From Streptomyces lacrimifluminis (GTDB lineage Bacteria > Actinomycetota > Actinomycetes > Streptomycetales > Streptomycetaceae), in assembly GCF_014646095.1 (NCBI RefSeq), contig NZ_BMMU01000002.1, forward strand, positions 310,001 through 374,000: a stretch of DNA of 64,000 bases, in the 5' to 3' direction. Position numbers and translations under genes: made by a program. How positions within the stretch are numbered: position 1 is the first letter of the stretch; every line of letters starts with the position of its first letter. Shown in pieces: positions 51,609 to 60,072 of this stretch. Below the pieces are notes generated by a model. It was not told the origin of the DNA. It ran no database searches and was given only the letters and a program-made list of their open reading frames with translations.

Positions 51609-52213
51609 GGGCGGGCTCCCTCACTGTGGGCACTGGGTGCGGGGGCGGGCGTGTGGGCGAGCAGATGCCGTACGAGGGTGAGCAGGGTCTGCACCCCCGA
51701 ACTGGAGATCCGGGCGTCGCAGCGCACGATCGGGATGTCGGGGTCGAGGTCGATGGCGGCGCGCACCTCCTCGGGGTCGTAGCGGTACGAGCCGTCGAAC
51801 TCGTTGATCGCGACGATGAAGCCGAGGCCACGCTGCTCGAAGAAGTCGACGGCCGCGAAGCAGTCCTCCAGGCGCCGGGTGTCGGCGAGGATCACCGCGC
51901 CGAGCGCCCCCTCGGAGAGCTCGTCCCACATGAACCAGAACCTCTCCTGCCCGGGCGTGCCGAACAGATAGAGGACGTGTTCAGGGTCCAGGGTGATGCG
52001 GCCGAAGTCCATCGCCACGGTGGTCTCGACCTTGTTCTCGATGCCTTCGAGACTGTCGGTCGAGGCGCTCACCGTGGTGAGCAGTTCCTCCGTGCTGAGC
52101 GGCGCGATCTCGCTCACCGCGCCGACGAGGGTCGTCTTGCCGACTCCGAAGCCTCCGGCCACCAGAATCTTCAATGCGGTGGGGAAGGGATCAGAGCTGT
52201 CGTCGTAGTCCAT
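51605..52213 (-). CDS. Conservon small GTPase (CvnD-type)
   Basis: A 202-residue Ras-like GTPase of the bacterial conservon/MglA-like type. P-loop KILVAGGFGVGKTTLVGAVS; effector Thr in ETTVAMDFGRI; G3 LYLFGTPGQERFW (DxxGQ replaced by GTPGQ); base-recognition AINEFDG in place of NKxD. It probably cycles at the membrane with the kinase-like and roadblock proteins. It overlaps the DUF742 gene by 23 nt and the GAF gene by 4 nt, so the block is translationally coupled. Confidence 0.92.
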   Translation of the reverse strand: MDYDDSSDPFPTALKILVAGGFGVGKTTLVGAVSEIAPLSTEELLTTVSASTDSLEGIENKVETTVAMDFGRITLDPEHVLYLFGTPGQERFWFMWDELSEGALGAVILADTRRLEDCFAAVDFFEQRGLGFIVAINEFDGSYRYDPEEVRAAIDLDPDIPIVRCDARISSSGVQTLLTLVRHLLAHTPAPAPSAHSEGARP

Positions 52214-52568
52214 CGAGCACTGCCTCCAGAAGAGACCGGTCAGTGGGTTTGTGGTAGAACTCGGGCGGTTTCGTCGTGAGTGCCCCGCAGTCGACGAGGT
52301 CGGACAGCAGCACCTTGGTGACCGCCGCCGGCAGTTTCAGCTGGGCGGACACCTCGGCGACCGAGATGGGTTCCCGGCACAGGTCGAGCGCCTGTGCGTG
52401 GTCGGGGCCGAGGTAGCCGAGGGGGGTGGCTCCGGTGGCCATCACCTGTGACATGAGGTCGAGGGCGGTGGTCGGCCGGGTCCGGCCGTTGCTGACGGTG
52501 TAGGGGCGCACGAGCCTTCCGGCCGCGTCGTCGAGCCAGGGCCCGTCGCCGGCCGCCGTGACACTCAA
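52191..52568 (-). CDS. DUF742 conservon protein (CvnC-type)
   Basis: A 125-residue winged-helix-like protein. Conserved: RLVRPYTVSNGRTRPTTALD, EPISVAEVSAQLKLPAAVTK and VLLSDLVDCGALTTKPPEF. The reading frame begins at a TTG (52568) that overlaps the roadblock stop as TTGA. Conservon C proteins accompany the GTPase; the specific role is unknown. Confidence 0.92.
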   Translation of the reverse strand: MSVTAAGDGPWLDDAAGRLVRPYTVSNGRTRPTTALDLMSQVMATGATPLGYLGPDHAQALDLCREPISVAEVSAQLKLPAAVTKVLLSDLVDCGALTTKPPEFYHKPTDRSLLEAVLDGLRRQL

Positions 52569-52999
52569 GGCCTCATCGCCGTAGGTTCGACGGCGGACTG
52601 CCGGGGGGCGGTCATCAGGTACGGACGGACGCTCTTGACCAGCATCGCCATCTCGTAGCCGAGGACCGCGGCATCGGCCTCGCGGCCGGCCAGCACGGCG
52701 AGACAGGTGCCGGAGCCGGCGGTGGTGACGAACAGCAGGGTCGAGTCGAGTTCGACGACGACCTGCCGCACCTCACCGCCGTCCCCGAACCGGACGCCCG
52801 CGCTGCGTCCGAGGGAGTAGAGACCGGAGGCCAGGGCGGCCATGTGGTCGGCGCTGTCCGGGTCGAGTCCGTGCACGGACTTGACGAGTCCGTCGCAGGA
52901 CAGGAGTACCGCGCTCGTGGTGTGCGGTACTCGCTGGACGAGGCCGCTCATCAGCCAGTCGAGATCGGATACATGGCCGGTCGGCACATCGCTCGCCAT
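52565..52999 (-). CDS. Roadblock/LC7 conservon protein (CvnB-type)
   Basis: A 144-residue roadblock/LC7 domain, the usual GTPase-regulating partner: LDWLMSGLVQRVPHTTSAVL, HMAALASGLYSLGRSAGVRF and VVVELDSTLLFVTTAGSGTC. ATG 52999 has AAGGAG 10 nt upstream and begins just before the domain. An in-frame ATG at 53080 overlaps the kinase stop (ATGA) and would add 27 Pro/Thr-rich residues; it cannot be excluded. Confidence 0.9.
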   Translation of the reverse strand: MASDVPTGHVSDLDWLMSGLVQRVPHTTSAVLLSCDGLVKSVHGLDPDSADHMAALASGLYSLGRSAGVRFGDGGEVRQVVVELDSTLLFVTTAGSGTCLAVLAGREADAAVLGYEMAMLVKSVRPYLMTAPRQSAVEPTAMRP

Positions 53000-53076
53000 G
53001 GTGGATCGACTCCTTGGGGTACGAAGGTCTGCGGGAGCGCTGGGGGTGGGGGCAGGGGTGGTGCTGCGGGGGGTGG

Positions 53077-55212
53077 TCATCCGGCCGGTGCGCTCCCGTC
53101 GTGCCGGGCAGTGAGGTCCAGGTCGTGTCCGGGCGCGCGCAGCCGGTGCACCTCGGATATGCGGGACGTGTCCATGGGCGGTACGTCCATGGGGTCCATG
53201 GCGGGCGCGGCTGCATCGGTGCGGCCCGCGTCCTCGGCCGACGGGGGGATCGACACCGGCTGCGGGCGCGCTGCCTCCGGCACGGCCGGGTACGTGGGCT
53301 CCGCGTACGCAGGCTCCGGGTACGTCGGTTCCGAGGGTGCCGGTCGCCCGGCCGGTGCCTGGGCGTGCGCCGACTCCCCGTACTCCGCCTCGTACGCCCG
53401 TTCCATCGCCGCCACGGCCGGGTCCGTGTAGTCCGACTCCAGCTGGCGCGCCTCGGCGAGCCCGATGCCGCGCTGGAAGGCGGCCATGAGTCCGGGGTCG
53501 TGCTCGACGTGTTCGCTCTCCGGGCGGGGGGCCGCCGGGCCGCCGCGCAGTTGGGGCGCGATGTGTTCCTGGGCGCGGCGGCGGGGCAGTTGGGGCTTGC
53601 CCATGGTGCCGCGCACCGCGCTGTTACGGGGGGTGGGCGGCGCGGCCACGTTCTCCGCGACGGTCCGCCGGTCGTCGGGCCGGACGCCGGGCATCGCCTC
53701 CGCGGGGTTGGGCCGCTCGGCACGGGCCCCGCGTACGGGCAGCGGTGCCGGGCCCCGGCCGTTCGGCACCGGTGCGGTGGGCCGGGGTGTCTCCGGGCGC
53801 AGCCGTGTCGAGCCGCCGGACGGCGTGCCGGGGCCGGGAGTCGGGGGGCGTCCCTCGTGGCCGGCGGCCGACGGACGCTGCCGGGGCGGCTCGGCCACCC
53901 TCCGCATGCTCCCCGTCTCCTGGGTCCGGGCCTGGACGGGAGCCGGGGGCTGAGCCGTCGCCTGCGGCCGCGACTGGACCACGCCCACGACTCCGCCGGG
54001 TCGCGTGTCCGTGCCCAACAGCCCCTGCGGTACGACGAGTACGGCCTGCACACCGCCGTAGATGTTGGTCTGGAGGCGGACGTGGATGCCGTGCCGTCGG
54101 GCGAGCTGGGAGACCACGAAGAGTCCGATGCGACCGTCCTGGAGCAGGCTGGCGACGTTGACCTGGTCGGGGTCGGTGAGCAGCGCGTTCATCTTGTGCT
54201 GTTCGTCCACGGGCATACCGAGGCCGCGGTCCTCGACCTCGATGGCGAGCCCCGAGGTCACGAGGTTGGCACGCAGCAGCACCTGGGTGTGCGGGGCGGA
54301 GAACACCGTGGCGTTCTCGACGAGTTCGGCGAGCAGGTGGATGACGTCGGCGACGGCGTGTCCGCGCAGGGTGCCGTCGATCGGGGGCACGAGCTTGACC
54401 CGCGAGTACTGCTCGACCTCCGCGATGGCCGAGCGGAGCACCTCCGTCATGGAGACCGGGTTGCTCCACTGGCGGCGGGAGACCGCCCCGCCGAGGACGG
54501 CCAGGTTCTCGGCGTGCCGGCGGATGCGGGTGGCGAGGTGGTCGACGTGGAAGAGACCCTTGAGCAGGTCGGGGTCCTCGATCTCGTGTTCGAGCTCGTC
54601 GAGGATGGAGATCTCGCGGTGCACGAGCGACTGGAGGCGCCGGGCGAGGTTGACGAAGACCTCGACCTTCTGTTCGCTGCCCGCCTGGCTGGAGAGCTGC
54701 GAGGCCTGGACGACCGCGATGACGGCGCTGTCGTGGGCGCGCGCGAGATCGGCGCCGAGGAGTTCGAAGTCGTCGGCGTCGGCGGCGGGTGCGCCCCGCG
54801 CCTTACGGGCCGGCGGTGGGTCGCCGCGCCGCAGCCCCTCGACGAGGGCCCGCAGTTCCACCTCGGCGCGGGCGCTGGTGCGGCGCAGGGCGCCGAGACG
54901 TTCGTGCACGGATCTGGCGGTGCGGTCGGCGGCCACCAGGGCGATGACGACACCCCCGACGGCCACCCCGACCGCCCCGGTGAGCACGGCGAACAGGGCG
55001 AGCGTGGGCCGCACCCCGGTGGAGCGGACGATGAACAGGACGGCCGCGCAGGCGCTGAGGCCGACCGCGAGGGGCGGCAGCACGGCGAGCCGCATGAGCT
55101 GGGGCCGTATCTGGGTCTCGGGCAGCGAGGGGACGGTACGGGCGACCGGCCGACCGTGCCGCCCGCCCTCACGGCGGTCTGCTCGGGGTGCCGGTGCTCG
55201 GAGGTGAGACAT
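53077..55212 (-). CDS. Conservon sensor-kinase-like protein (CvnA-type)
   Basis: A 711-residue membrane protein. Two transmembrane helices (about 40-62 and 70-95) lack a large exterior domain. Then come a nitrate-sensor-like helical region (VNLARRLQSLVHREISILDE) and an HATPase with ELVENATVFSAP (N-box), EVEDRGLGM (G1) and GRIGLFVVSQLARRHGI (G2). About 280 Pro/Arg-rich residues follow. The HREISILDELE stretch resembles a phospho-acceptor site, but conservon A proteins are not known as conventional kinases. First gene of a five-gene block (A, B, C, D, GAF). Confidence 0.92.
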   Translation of the reverse strand: MSHLRAPAPRADRREGGRHGRPVARTVPSLPETQIRPQLMRLAVLPPLAVGLSACAAVLFIVRSTGVRPTLALFAVLTGAVGVAVGGVVIALVAADRTARSVHERLGALRRTSARAEVELRALVEGLRRGDPPPARKARGAPAADADDFELLGADLARAHDSAVIAVVQASQLSSQAGSEQKVEVFVNLARRLQSLVHREISILDELEHEIEDPDLLKGLFHVDHLATRIRRHAENLAVLGGAVSRRQWSNPVSMTEVLRSAIAEVEQYSRVKLVPPIDGTLRGHAVADVIHLLAELVENATVFSAPHTQVLLRANLVTSGLAIEVEDRGLGMPVDEQHKMNALLTDPDQVNVASLLQDGRIGLFVVSQLARRHGIHVRLQTNIYGGVQAVLVVPQGLLGTDTRPGGVVGVVQSRPQATAQPPAPVQARTQETGSMRRVAEPPRQRPSAAGHEGRPPTPGPGTPSGGSTRLRPETPRPTAPVPNGRGPAPLPVRGARAERPNPAEAMPGVRPDDRRTVAENVAAPPTPRNSAVRGTMGKPQLPRRRAQEHIAPQLRGGPAAPRPESEHVEHDPGLMAAFQRGIGLAEARQLESDYTDPAVAAMERAYEAEYGESAHAQAPAGRPAPSEPTYPEPAYAEPTYPAVPEAARPQPVSIPPSAEDAGRTDAAAPAMDPMDVPPMDTSRISEVHRLRAPGHDLDLTARHDGSAPAG

Positions 55213-55498
55213 CTTCGTCCTCGTACTGGTGCGTCGGGACCTGGGGACCGCGCGTCTGCGCGACTCGGGCGTGCGCCATCACGGTGCCGGTCGAGAGCCG
55301 AAAATAACGGCCCTGTGTTGCCCGGCGGCCACTCACAGTAGTCGGCAACGCATCACGTGCGGTGGGCAGTTGACAAACTCCCCCGACCGGGGTCCCGCTC
55401 TGGTATGGCACCTCGCACGGCAGACCGATAAGCCTTTCGGACCTACGTTCCCGCACCCCACCGAATCGATCAGAGCTGGTCGGAACCGGTCACGAACA
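55213..55498. other. Upstream region of the conservon
   Basis: No gene. It should hold the conservon promoter on the minus strand. TTGACA occurs at about 55370 on the plus strand without a convincing -10. Confidence 0.4.
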
Positions 55499-55543
55499 GA
55501 CGGCGAGGGCCGGGGAGTCACCTGCTCCCCGGCCCTCGCCGTC
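55499..55543 (-). terminator. Terminator after the metallo-beta-lactamase-fold gene
   Basis: Perfect 19-bp stem (left arm 55499-55517, GACGGCGAGGGCCGGGGAG) with a 7-nt loop, 42 nt past the stop of the minus-strand gene. Confidence 0.85.
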
Positions 55544-55584
55544 CGTACGGTTGTGCGTCCGTCGCCCGTTTTCGCCCGTCGCCG

Positions 55585-56859
55585 TCAGCCCGCGGAAACC
55601 GGCTTGGGCTCTCCGCTGCCGTCGGCAGTTCCGCCCTGAATGTCACCGGCCGTGTCGGTCCGGGGGTCGCCCACATCAGCCGTACGAGTGATATCGGCCG
55701 CACGAGGGCCATCGGCAGCCCCGTCGGCGCCGACCGCCGGCCAGCCGCCCGCCGGGATCACGGCCACACCCCGCCACCAGGGCTCCGAGGGGACGGCTTC
55801 GGCGGCGGGTTCGAAGGGCTCCCCCGGGTGGGGCAGCGCGATCCGCGCGTCCGCCGCGCGGGCTGCGGCGATCGTGCCCTCGCCGGGGTCCGACCACGCG
55901 TGCGCCGCCAGGTTGAAGGTGCCCCAGTGGATCGGCAGCATCAGACCGCCTGCCGCCCCGCCCTGGAGGTCGAGGTGGGCACGCATGCCCTCCTCCGGGC
56001 TCATGTGAATGTCCGGCCAGAACTCGCTGTAGGCCCCGATCTGGATCATCGTGGCGTCGAACGGACCATGGTCGGCGCCGATGTCCCGGAAGCCTTCGAA
56101 GTACCCCGTGTCACCGCTGTGGTAGACGCGGTGCTCCGCACCGGCGACGACCCACGAGGCCCAGAGGGTGTGCTGGGTGTTGCGCAGGCCGCGGCCGCAG
56201 AAGTGGCGGGCCGGGGTGGCGGTCAGGGTCAGGCCGCCGACCTTCGTGGACTCGTGCCAGTCCAGCTCGCGCAGCCGGTCGGCCGGGACGCCCCAGCGCT
56301 CCAGGTGGGCACCGACACCGAGCGGCACCGCGAACAGCGTGTCCGTGTCGGCCAGCTCCAGAATCGTGGGCATGTCCAGGTGGTCGTAGTGGTCGTGCGA
56401 GATGACGACGACGTCGACCGGGCCGAGCGCGGCCAGCGGCAGGGGCACCGGATGCAGCCGCTTGGGCCCGGCGAAGGCGAACGGCGAACAGCGCTCGCCC
56501 CAGACGGGGTCGAAGAGCACGCGCTGTCCGTCGATCTCGGTGAGCACGCTGGAGTGGCCCATCCAGGTCAGTCGGAGACCGCTGGCCGGGGGCTTGGCGA
56601 GGTCGGCGAGGGTCGTGGCGTGCACCGGCACCGTCCCGGCCGGGGCGCGGCGGACGCGGTCCTCCTTGCGCAGGGAGGCCTTGGCGAACTCGAGCATCGC
56701 GCCGTCTGGACGTGGGGTGCCCGGCGGGTTCTGGAAGACACCGTTCGCGAAGTGCGGCGATCTGCGGATCCGCGCCAGGCGCTCCCCACTCGGGTCCGCA
56801 CCGAAGGCGGCGGGCCGCAGCGCACGCAGCCTCAAGTTCGGAGAGGGGAATCCGGTCAC
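55585..56859 (-). CDS. MBL-fold metallohydrolase (NAPE-PLD / UlaG-like)
   Basis: A 424-residue zinc hydrolase. The metal motif ISHDHYDHLD is near residue 153, with later ligands in TPARHFCGRGL, YHSGDTGYFEGF and MLPIHWGTFNL. TWMGHSSVLTEIDGQRVLFD starts the core. The order is that of N-acyl-phosphatidylethanolamine phospholipase D-like enzymes; the substrate is unproven. The last 60 residues are Ala/Gly/Asp-rich and probably disordered. GTG 56859 follows GGAGG by 5 nt. Divergent from the amino-acid dehydrogenase. Confidence 0.9.
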   Translation of the reverse strand: MTGFPSPNLRLRALRPAAFGADPSGERLARIRRSPHFANGVFQNPPGTPRPDGAMLEFAKASLRKEDRVRRAPAGTVPVHATTLADLAKPPASGLRLTWMGHSSVLTEIDGQRVLFDPVWGERCSPFAFAGPKRLHPVPLPLAALGPVDVVVISHDHYDHLDMPTILELADTDTLFAVPLGVGAHLERWGVPADRLRELDWHESTKVGGLTLTATPARHFCGRGLRNTQHTLWASWVVAGAEHRVYHSGDTGYFEGFRDIGADHGPFDATMIQIGAYSEFWPDIHMSPEEGMRAHLDLQGGAAGGLMLPIHWGTFNLAAHAWSDPGEGTIAAARAADARIALPHPGEPFEPAAEAVPSEPWWRGVAVIPAGGWPAVGADGAADGPRAADITRTADVGDPRTDTAGDIQGGTADGSGEPKPVSAG

Positions 56860-57030
56860 GGTACCTCCAGGTGGAGTCGGTCAGGCATTCCATTATGGTC
56901 GCCCCCTCCGACCGTCCGGCGTCGTGCGTGTGTCGACCGGGTTTTTCCAAGGAAAGACCAAAGTTCCGGACGTACCCGGAGCGTGTGGGGGCGATGGCGT
57001 ACGGCGACACACAACTGAATGGCGAGTCAG

Positions 57031-57036
57031 TATATT
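57031..57036 (+). promoter_or_regulatory. -10 element TATATT of a probable leaderless promoter
   Basis: TATATT ends 6 nt before ATG 57043, so transcription would start at or within a base of the start codon. No good -35 is visible. Confidence 0.55.
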
Positions 57037-57042
57037 GCCCTC

Positions 57043-58233
57043 ATGGCAACCCTCCAGGGCGCTCCCCTGCTCTCCCTCACCTGGACCGATCACCTCACCG
57101 GCCGCCAGGGCTTCCTCGTCGTGGACAGGCTGGTGCGAGGCGTGTCCAGCGGCGGGCTGCGGATGCGCGCGGGCTGCACCCTGGACGAGGTCGCGGGGCT
57201 GGCCCGGGGCATGACCATGAAGGAGGCCCTGCACTACAGCCCCGAGGGCCGATACATCCCGCTGGGCGGCGCCAAGGGCGGTGTCGACTGCGACCCCCAG
57301 GACCCGGCGGCGTACGGCCTGCTGGTGCGCTACCTGCGCGCGATGCGGCCGTACGTCGAGAGCATCTGGACCACGGGCGAGGACCTGGGCCTCACCCAGG
57401 ACCTCGTCGACCGGGCGGCTGTTGAGGCCGGGCTCGTGTCGTCGATCCAGGCCGTCTATCCGCTGCTGGACGACGAGACGGTGGCCCGCGAGCGGCTCGC
57501 CGACGCCTTCAAGGCCGAGGTGGACGGCATCGGGCTCGATGAGCTGGTCGGCGGCTGCGGGGTCGCGGAGTCCGTGCTCGCGGCGCTCGACCGGGCCTCG
57601 GTGCCGTACGCCGGGACCCGGGTCGCCGTACAGGGGCTCGGCACGATGGGCGGGGCCACGGCCCGCTTCCTCACGCGCGCGGGGCTCACGGTGGTGGCCG
57701 TCGCCGACGTCAAGGGCACGATCGCCAACCCGGCGGGCCTCGACGTCGAGGCGCTGCTCACGGCCCGGGACACGTACGGCACCGTGGACCGCGCGGCGCT
57801 GCGCCCCGACGACCGCGAACTGCCGGGCGAGGCCTGGCTGTCCGTGGACGCGGAGGTGCTGGTGCCGGCGGCGGTCTCGTACGCCGTCGACACCGGGAAC
57901 CAGGAGGTGATCACCGCGCGCTGGATCGCCGAGGCCGCCAACATGCCCGTGCTGCCCGTGGCCGAGGCGTTGCTCGCCGCGCGCGGCATCGTCGTCCTGC
58001 CGGACGTGGTCGTCAACTCCGGGACGAACGCCTGGTGGTGGTGGACGCTGTTCGGGGACATCGGCGCGGACCCGGAGGAGGCGTTCGCTTACACCCGGCG
58101 CTCGATGCGGGCCCTGACCGACCAGGTGCTCGCGCGCGCGGAGGCCGACGGGACGACTCCGCGGGCGGCGGCGCACGCCATCGCCGAGGACCGGCTGCCG
58201 GTGATCGCGGAGCGGTTCGGGTGGTACCGGTGA
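57043..58233 (+). CDS. Glu/Leu/Phe/Val dehydrogenase family protein
   Basis: Oxidative deamination of an amino acid with NAD(P). 396 residues. The substrate region has SSGGLRMRAGCTLDEVAGLA and MTMKEALHYSPEGRYIPLGG with catalytic Lys in GGAKGGVDCDP; the coenzyme Rossmann motif is VAVQGLGTMGGATARFL; the C-terminal PDVVVNSGTNAWWWW is unusual in its tryptophan run. The family covers several specificities and this member cannot be assigned to one. ATG 57043 has no ribosome-binding site but a TATATT 6 nt upstream, as for a leaderless mRNA; ATG 57019 is the alternative. A TetR gene follows. Confidence 0.88.
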   Translation: MATLQGAPLLSLTWTDHLTGRQGFLVVDRLVRGVSSGGLRMRAGCTLDEVAGLARGMTMKEALHYSPEGRYIPLGGAKGGVDCDPQDPAAYGLLVRYLRAMRPYVESIWTTGEDLGLTQDLVDRAAVEAGLVSSIQAVYPLLDDETVARERLADAFKAEVDGIGLDELVGGCGVAESVLAALDRASVPYAGTRVAVQGLGTMGGATARFLTRAGLTVVAVADVKGTIANPAGLDVEALLTARDTYGTVDRAALRPDDRELPGEAWLSVDAEVLVPAAVSYAVDTGNQEVITARWIAEAANMPVLPVAEALLAARGIVVLPDVVVNSGTNAWWWWTLFGDIGADPEEAFAYTRRSMRALTDQVLARAEADGTTPRAAAHAIAEDRLPVIAERFGWYR

Positions 58234-58334
58234 CCGTGTCCGGCAGGGGGCGCCACCCCCGCGAACCGGCCGTATCGGCGGGGATTGACGGGGTTGCCCC
58301 GTCATCGTGTCCGGTGGCGGATTAGTGTGGACGC

Positions 58335-58949
58335 GTGGCAAGGGTGCGGTTGAACGTGGCCGAGCGGCGCGAGGAGTTGTTGCGGGCCGCCATCGAACAG
58401 ATCGAGGCGCGAGGCGTGGCCGCGGTCAGGATCGCCGACGTGGCCGCCGTTCTCGGGGTGAGCAACGCGCTGGTGCTGTACCACTTCTCCACCAAGGAGA
58501 AGTTGGTCGCTGCCGCGTTCCGGTACGCGGCCGAGGCCGACCTCACACACCTGGGCAAGCTTCTCGGACGCCGCTCCTCCGCGCTGCGCCGACTGCGGTC
58601 CGCCGTGCGCTGGTACGCGCCGACGGGTCAGGCCAAGGGCTGGCGGCTGTGGATCGAGGGGTGGGCGGTGTCCCTGCGCGACCCGGCGCTGCGGGAGGTC
58701 GCCGGCGACCTGGACCGGCGCTGGAAGGCCGCGATCACCGAGGTCATCGCGGAGGGAGTGGCCGCGGGCGAGTTCGAGTGCCCCGACCCCACGGGCACCG
58801 CCCTGCGGCTCACGGCCCTGCTGGACGGCCTGGCCGTCCAGATGACGGCGTACGACGGGGTGTCGCGGGCGCGGGCCGAGCAGTGGGTGGACGCTGCGCT
58901 GGCCGGGGAACTGGGGGTGGAGCGGGCGGCGTTGACATCCGGTAGGTGA
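58335..58949 (+). CDS. TetR-family transcriptional regulator
   Basis: A 204-residue repressor. HTH: AAIEQIEARGVAAVRIADVA followed by LGVSNALVLYHFSTKEKLVA, typical of TetR. The C-terminal ligand domain contains WRLWIEGWAVSLRDPALREV and ALRLTALLDGLAVQM, resembling the BetI/AcrR-like group. GTG 58335 begins 101 nt after the dehydrogenase stop, so the two may be cotranscribed and the dehydrogenase may be its target. The ligand is unknown. Confidence 0.9.
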   Translation: MARVRLNVAERREELLRAAIEQIEARGVAAVRIADVAAVLGVSNALVLYHFSTKEKLVAAAFRYAAEADLTHLGKLLGRRSSALRRLRSAVRWYAPTGQAKGWRLWIEGWAVSLRDPALREVAGDLDRRWKAAITEVIAEGVAAGEFECPDPTGTALRLTALLDGLAVQMTAYDGVSRARAEQWVDAALAGELGVERAALTSGR

Positions 58950-58969
58950 GTTGGTGTGGGCGTTACCTT

Positions 58970-59038
58970 GGGCTGCCGCCCCCAGACCCCAGCTTCGGCC
59001 TGGACGGCCTCGTCCTCAAACGCCGGACGGACTGGAAA
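58970..59038 (+). repeat. Dispersed intergenic repeat, copy 2
   Basis: 69 bp matching the complement of 6372-6440 along the full length, with the conserved end CGCCGGACGGACTGGAAA. It sits between the TetR stop and the convergent GDSL stop and ends 4 bp from the latter. Confidence 0.7.
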
Positions 59039-59041
59039 CCC

Positions 59042-59860
59042 TCACGCGACCCACTCGATCCGGCTCTTGATGTCCACCGGCGACAGGCTCCCCTTGGCCG
59101 TCACATGGTCGCCCGACGACTCGCCGCGCAGGCGTCGGCCGATCCACGGGACCAGGTACTCGCGGGCCCAGTGGACGTCGTCGCGGCGGATCTCGAAGGT
59201 GCCTCGCGGAGGCAACGGGGGCCAGGGCTGGTCCGGGTCGGCCGGGATCTCCAGGCCGAGGACCTGTCCCGCGCGCAGCGCCACGCGCGTGTGCCCCTCG
59301 GGCGAGAGATGCAGCCGGTCGTGGTCCCAGGCTCTGCGATCCTGGATGGTCTTCAGGGACCACAGGTCGAGCACGGGGCAGCCGTAGCGGTCGGCGATGG
59401 CCCGGAGGTGTCCGTTGTACGTGGCGATCTTGCCGCGCATGCGCCTGAGCACCGGGACGTTGCGGGTGTCGAAGCCGGTCGTCACCATGACCGTGCCGAC
59501 CGCCGAGGTGAGGCCGATCACCGCGCGCTCGAAGCGCTCCGCGACCTCGTCCGGGTCACTGCCGGGCCGGATGATGTCGTTGCCGCCCGCGCAGAAGGAG
59601 ACCAGGTCAGGGGCCTGTTCCCGGGCGCGCGGAAGCTGTTCGGCCACGATGTGGTCGAGCAGCCTCCCGCGTACCGCGAGGTTCGTGTAGTCGAAGTCGC
59701 CCTCGGGGCGCCGGTCCGCGAGCAGTACCGCGAACCGGTCGGCCCAGCCGACGAACGCCCCGTCGGGGCCGGGGTCGCCGACGCCTTCGGTGAAGCTGTC
59801 CCCCACCGCCACGTACGACCCGATCACTGCTCTGCCGTCATTCTTCGAATCGTCTGCCAC
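59042..59860 (-). CDS. SGNH/GDSL hydrolase
   Basis: A 272-residue esterase/lipase-fold protein with all four blocks: block I VAVGDSFTEGVGDPGPDG (catalytic Ser), block II Gly in NLAVRGRLLD, block III Asn in FCAGGNDIIRPG, and block V DRLHLSPEGH (Asp and His). No signal peptide, so a cytoplasmic esterase or acyl-transfer enzyme is likely. Start ATG 59860. A dispersed repeat abuts its 3' end. Confidence 0.9.
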   Translation of the reverse strand: MADDSKNDGRAVIGSYVAVGDSFTEGVGDPGPDGAFVGWADRFAVLLADRRPEGDFDYTNLAVRGRLLDHIVAEQLPRAREQAPDLVSFCAGGNDIIRPGSDPDEVAERFERAVIGLTSAVGTVMVTTGFDTRNVPVLRRMRGKIATYNGHLRAIADRYGCPVLDLWSLKTIQDRRAWDHDRLHLSPEGHTRVALRAGQVLGLEIPADPDQPWPPLPPRGTFEIRRDDVHWAREYLVPWIGRRLRGESSGDHVTAKGSLSPVDIKSRIEWVA

Positions 59861-60003
59861 ATCGCCCCATGATTCACCTTCCGATGTGAGCTACGCGACC
59901 GTAGGAAGGGGTTGACGCGCGGTGAGATAAGCCACTCGTCAAGTGTTGGTCAACCCGGAATAACGCGATGCCGCGACTGGCTGGTGGACCACCGAACCGC
60001 GAG

Positions 60004-60051
60004 ACGGGCCGATGGCCAGACCCCGAGCAGGGGGTCCGGCCATCGGCCCGT
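60004..60051 (-). terminator. Terminator after the M23 peptidase gene
   Basis: 21-bp stem with one A-C mismatch (left arm starts ACGGGCCGATGGCC) and a loop of about 6 nt, 22 nt past the stop. Confidence 0.75.
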
Positions 60052-60072
60052 GTGCTGCGGAGCGTGTGCGCG

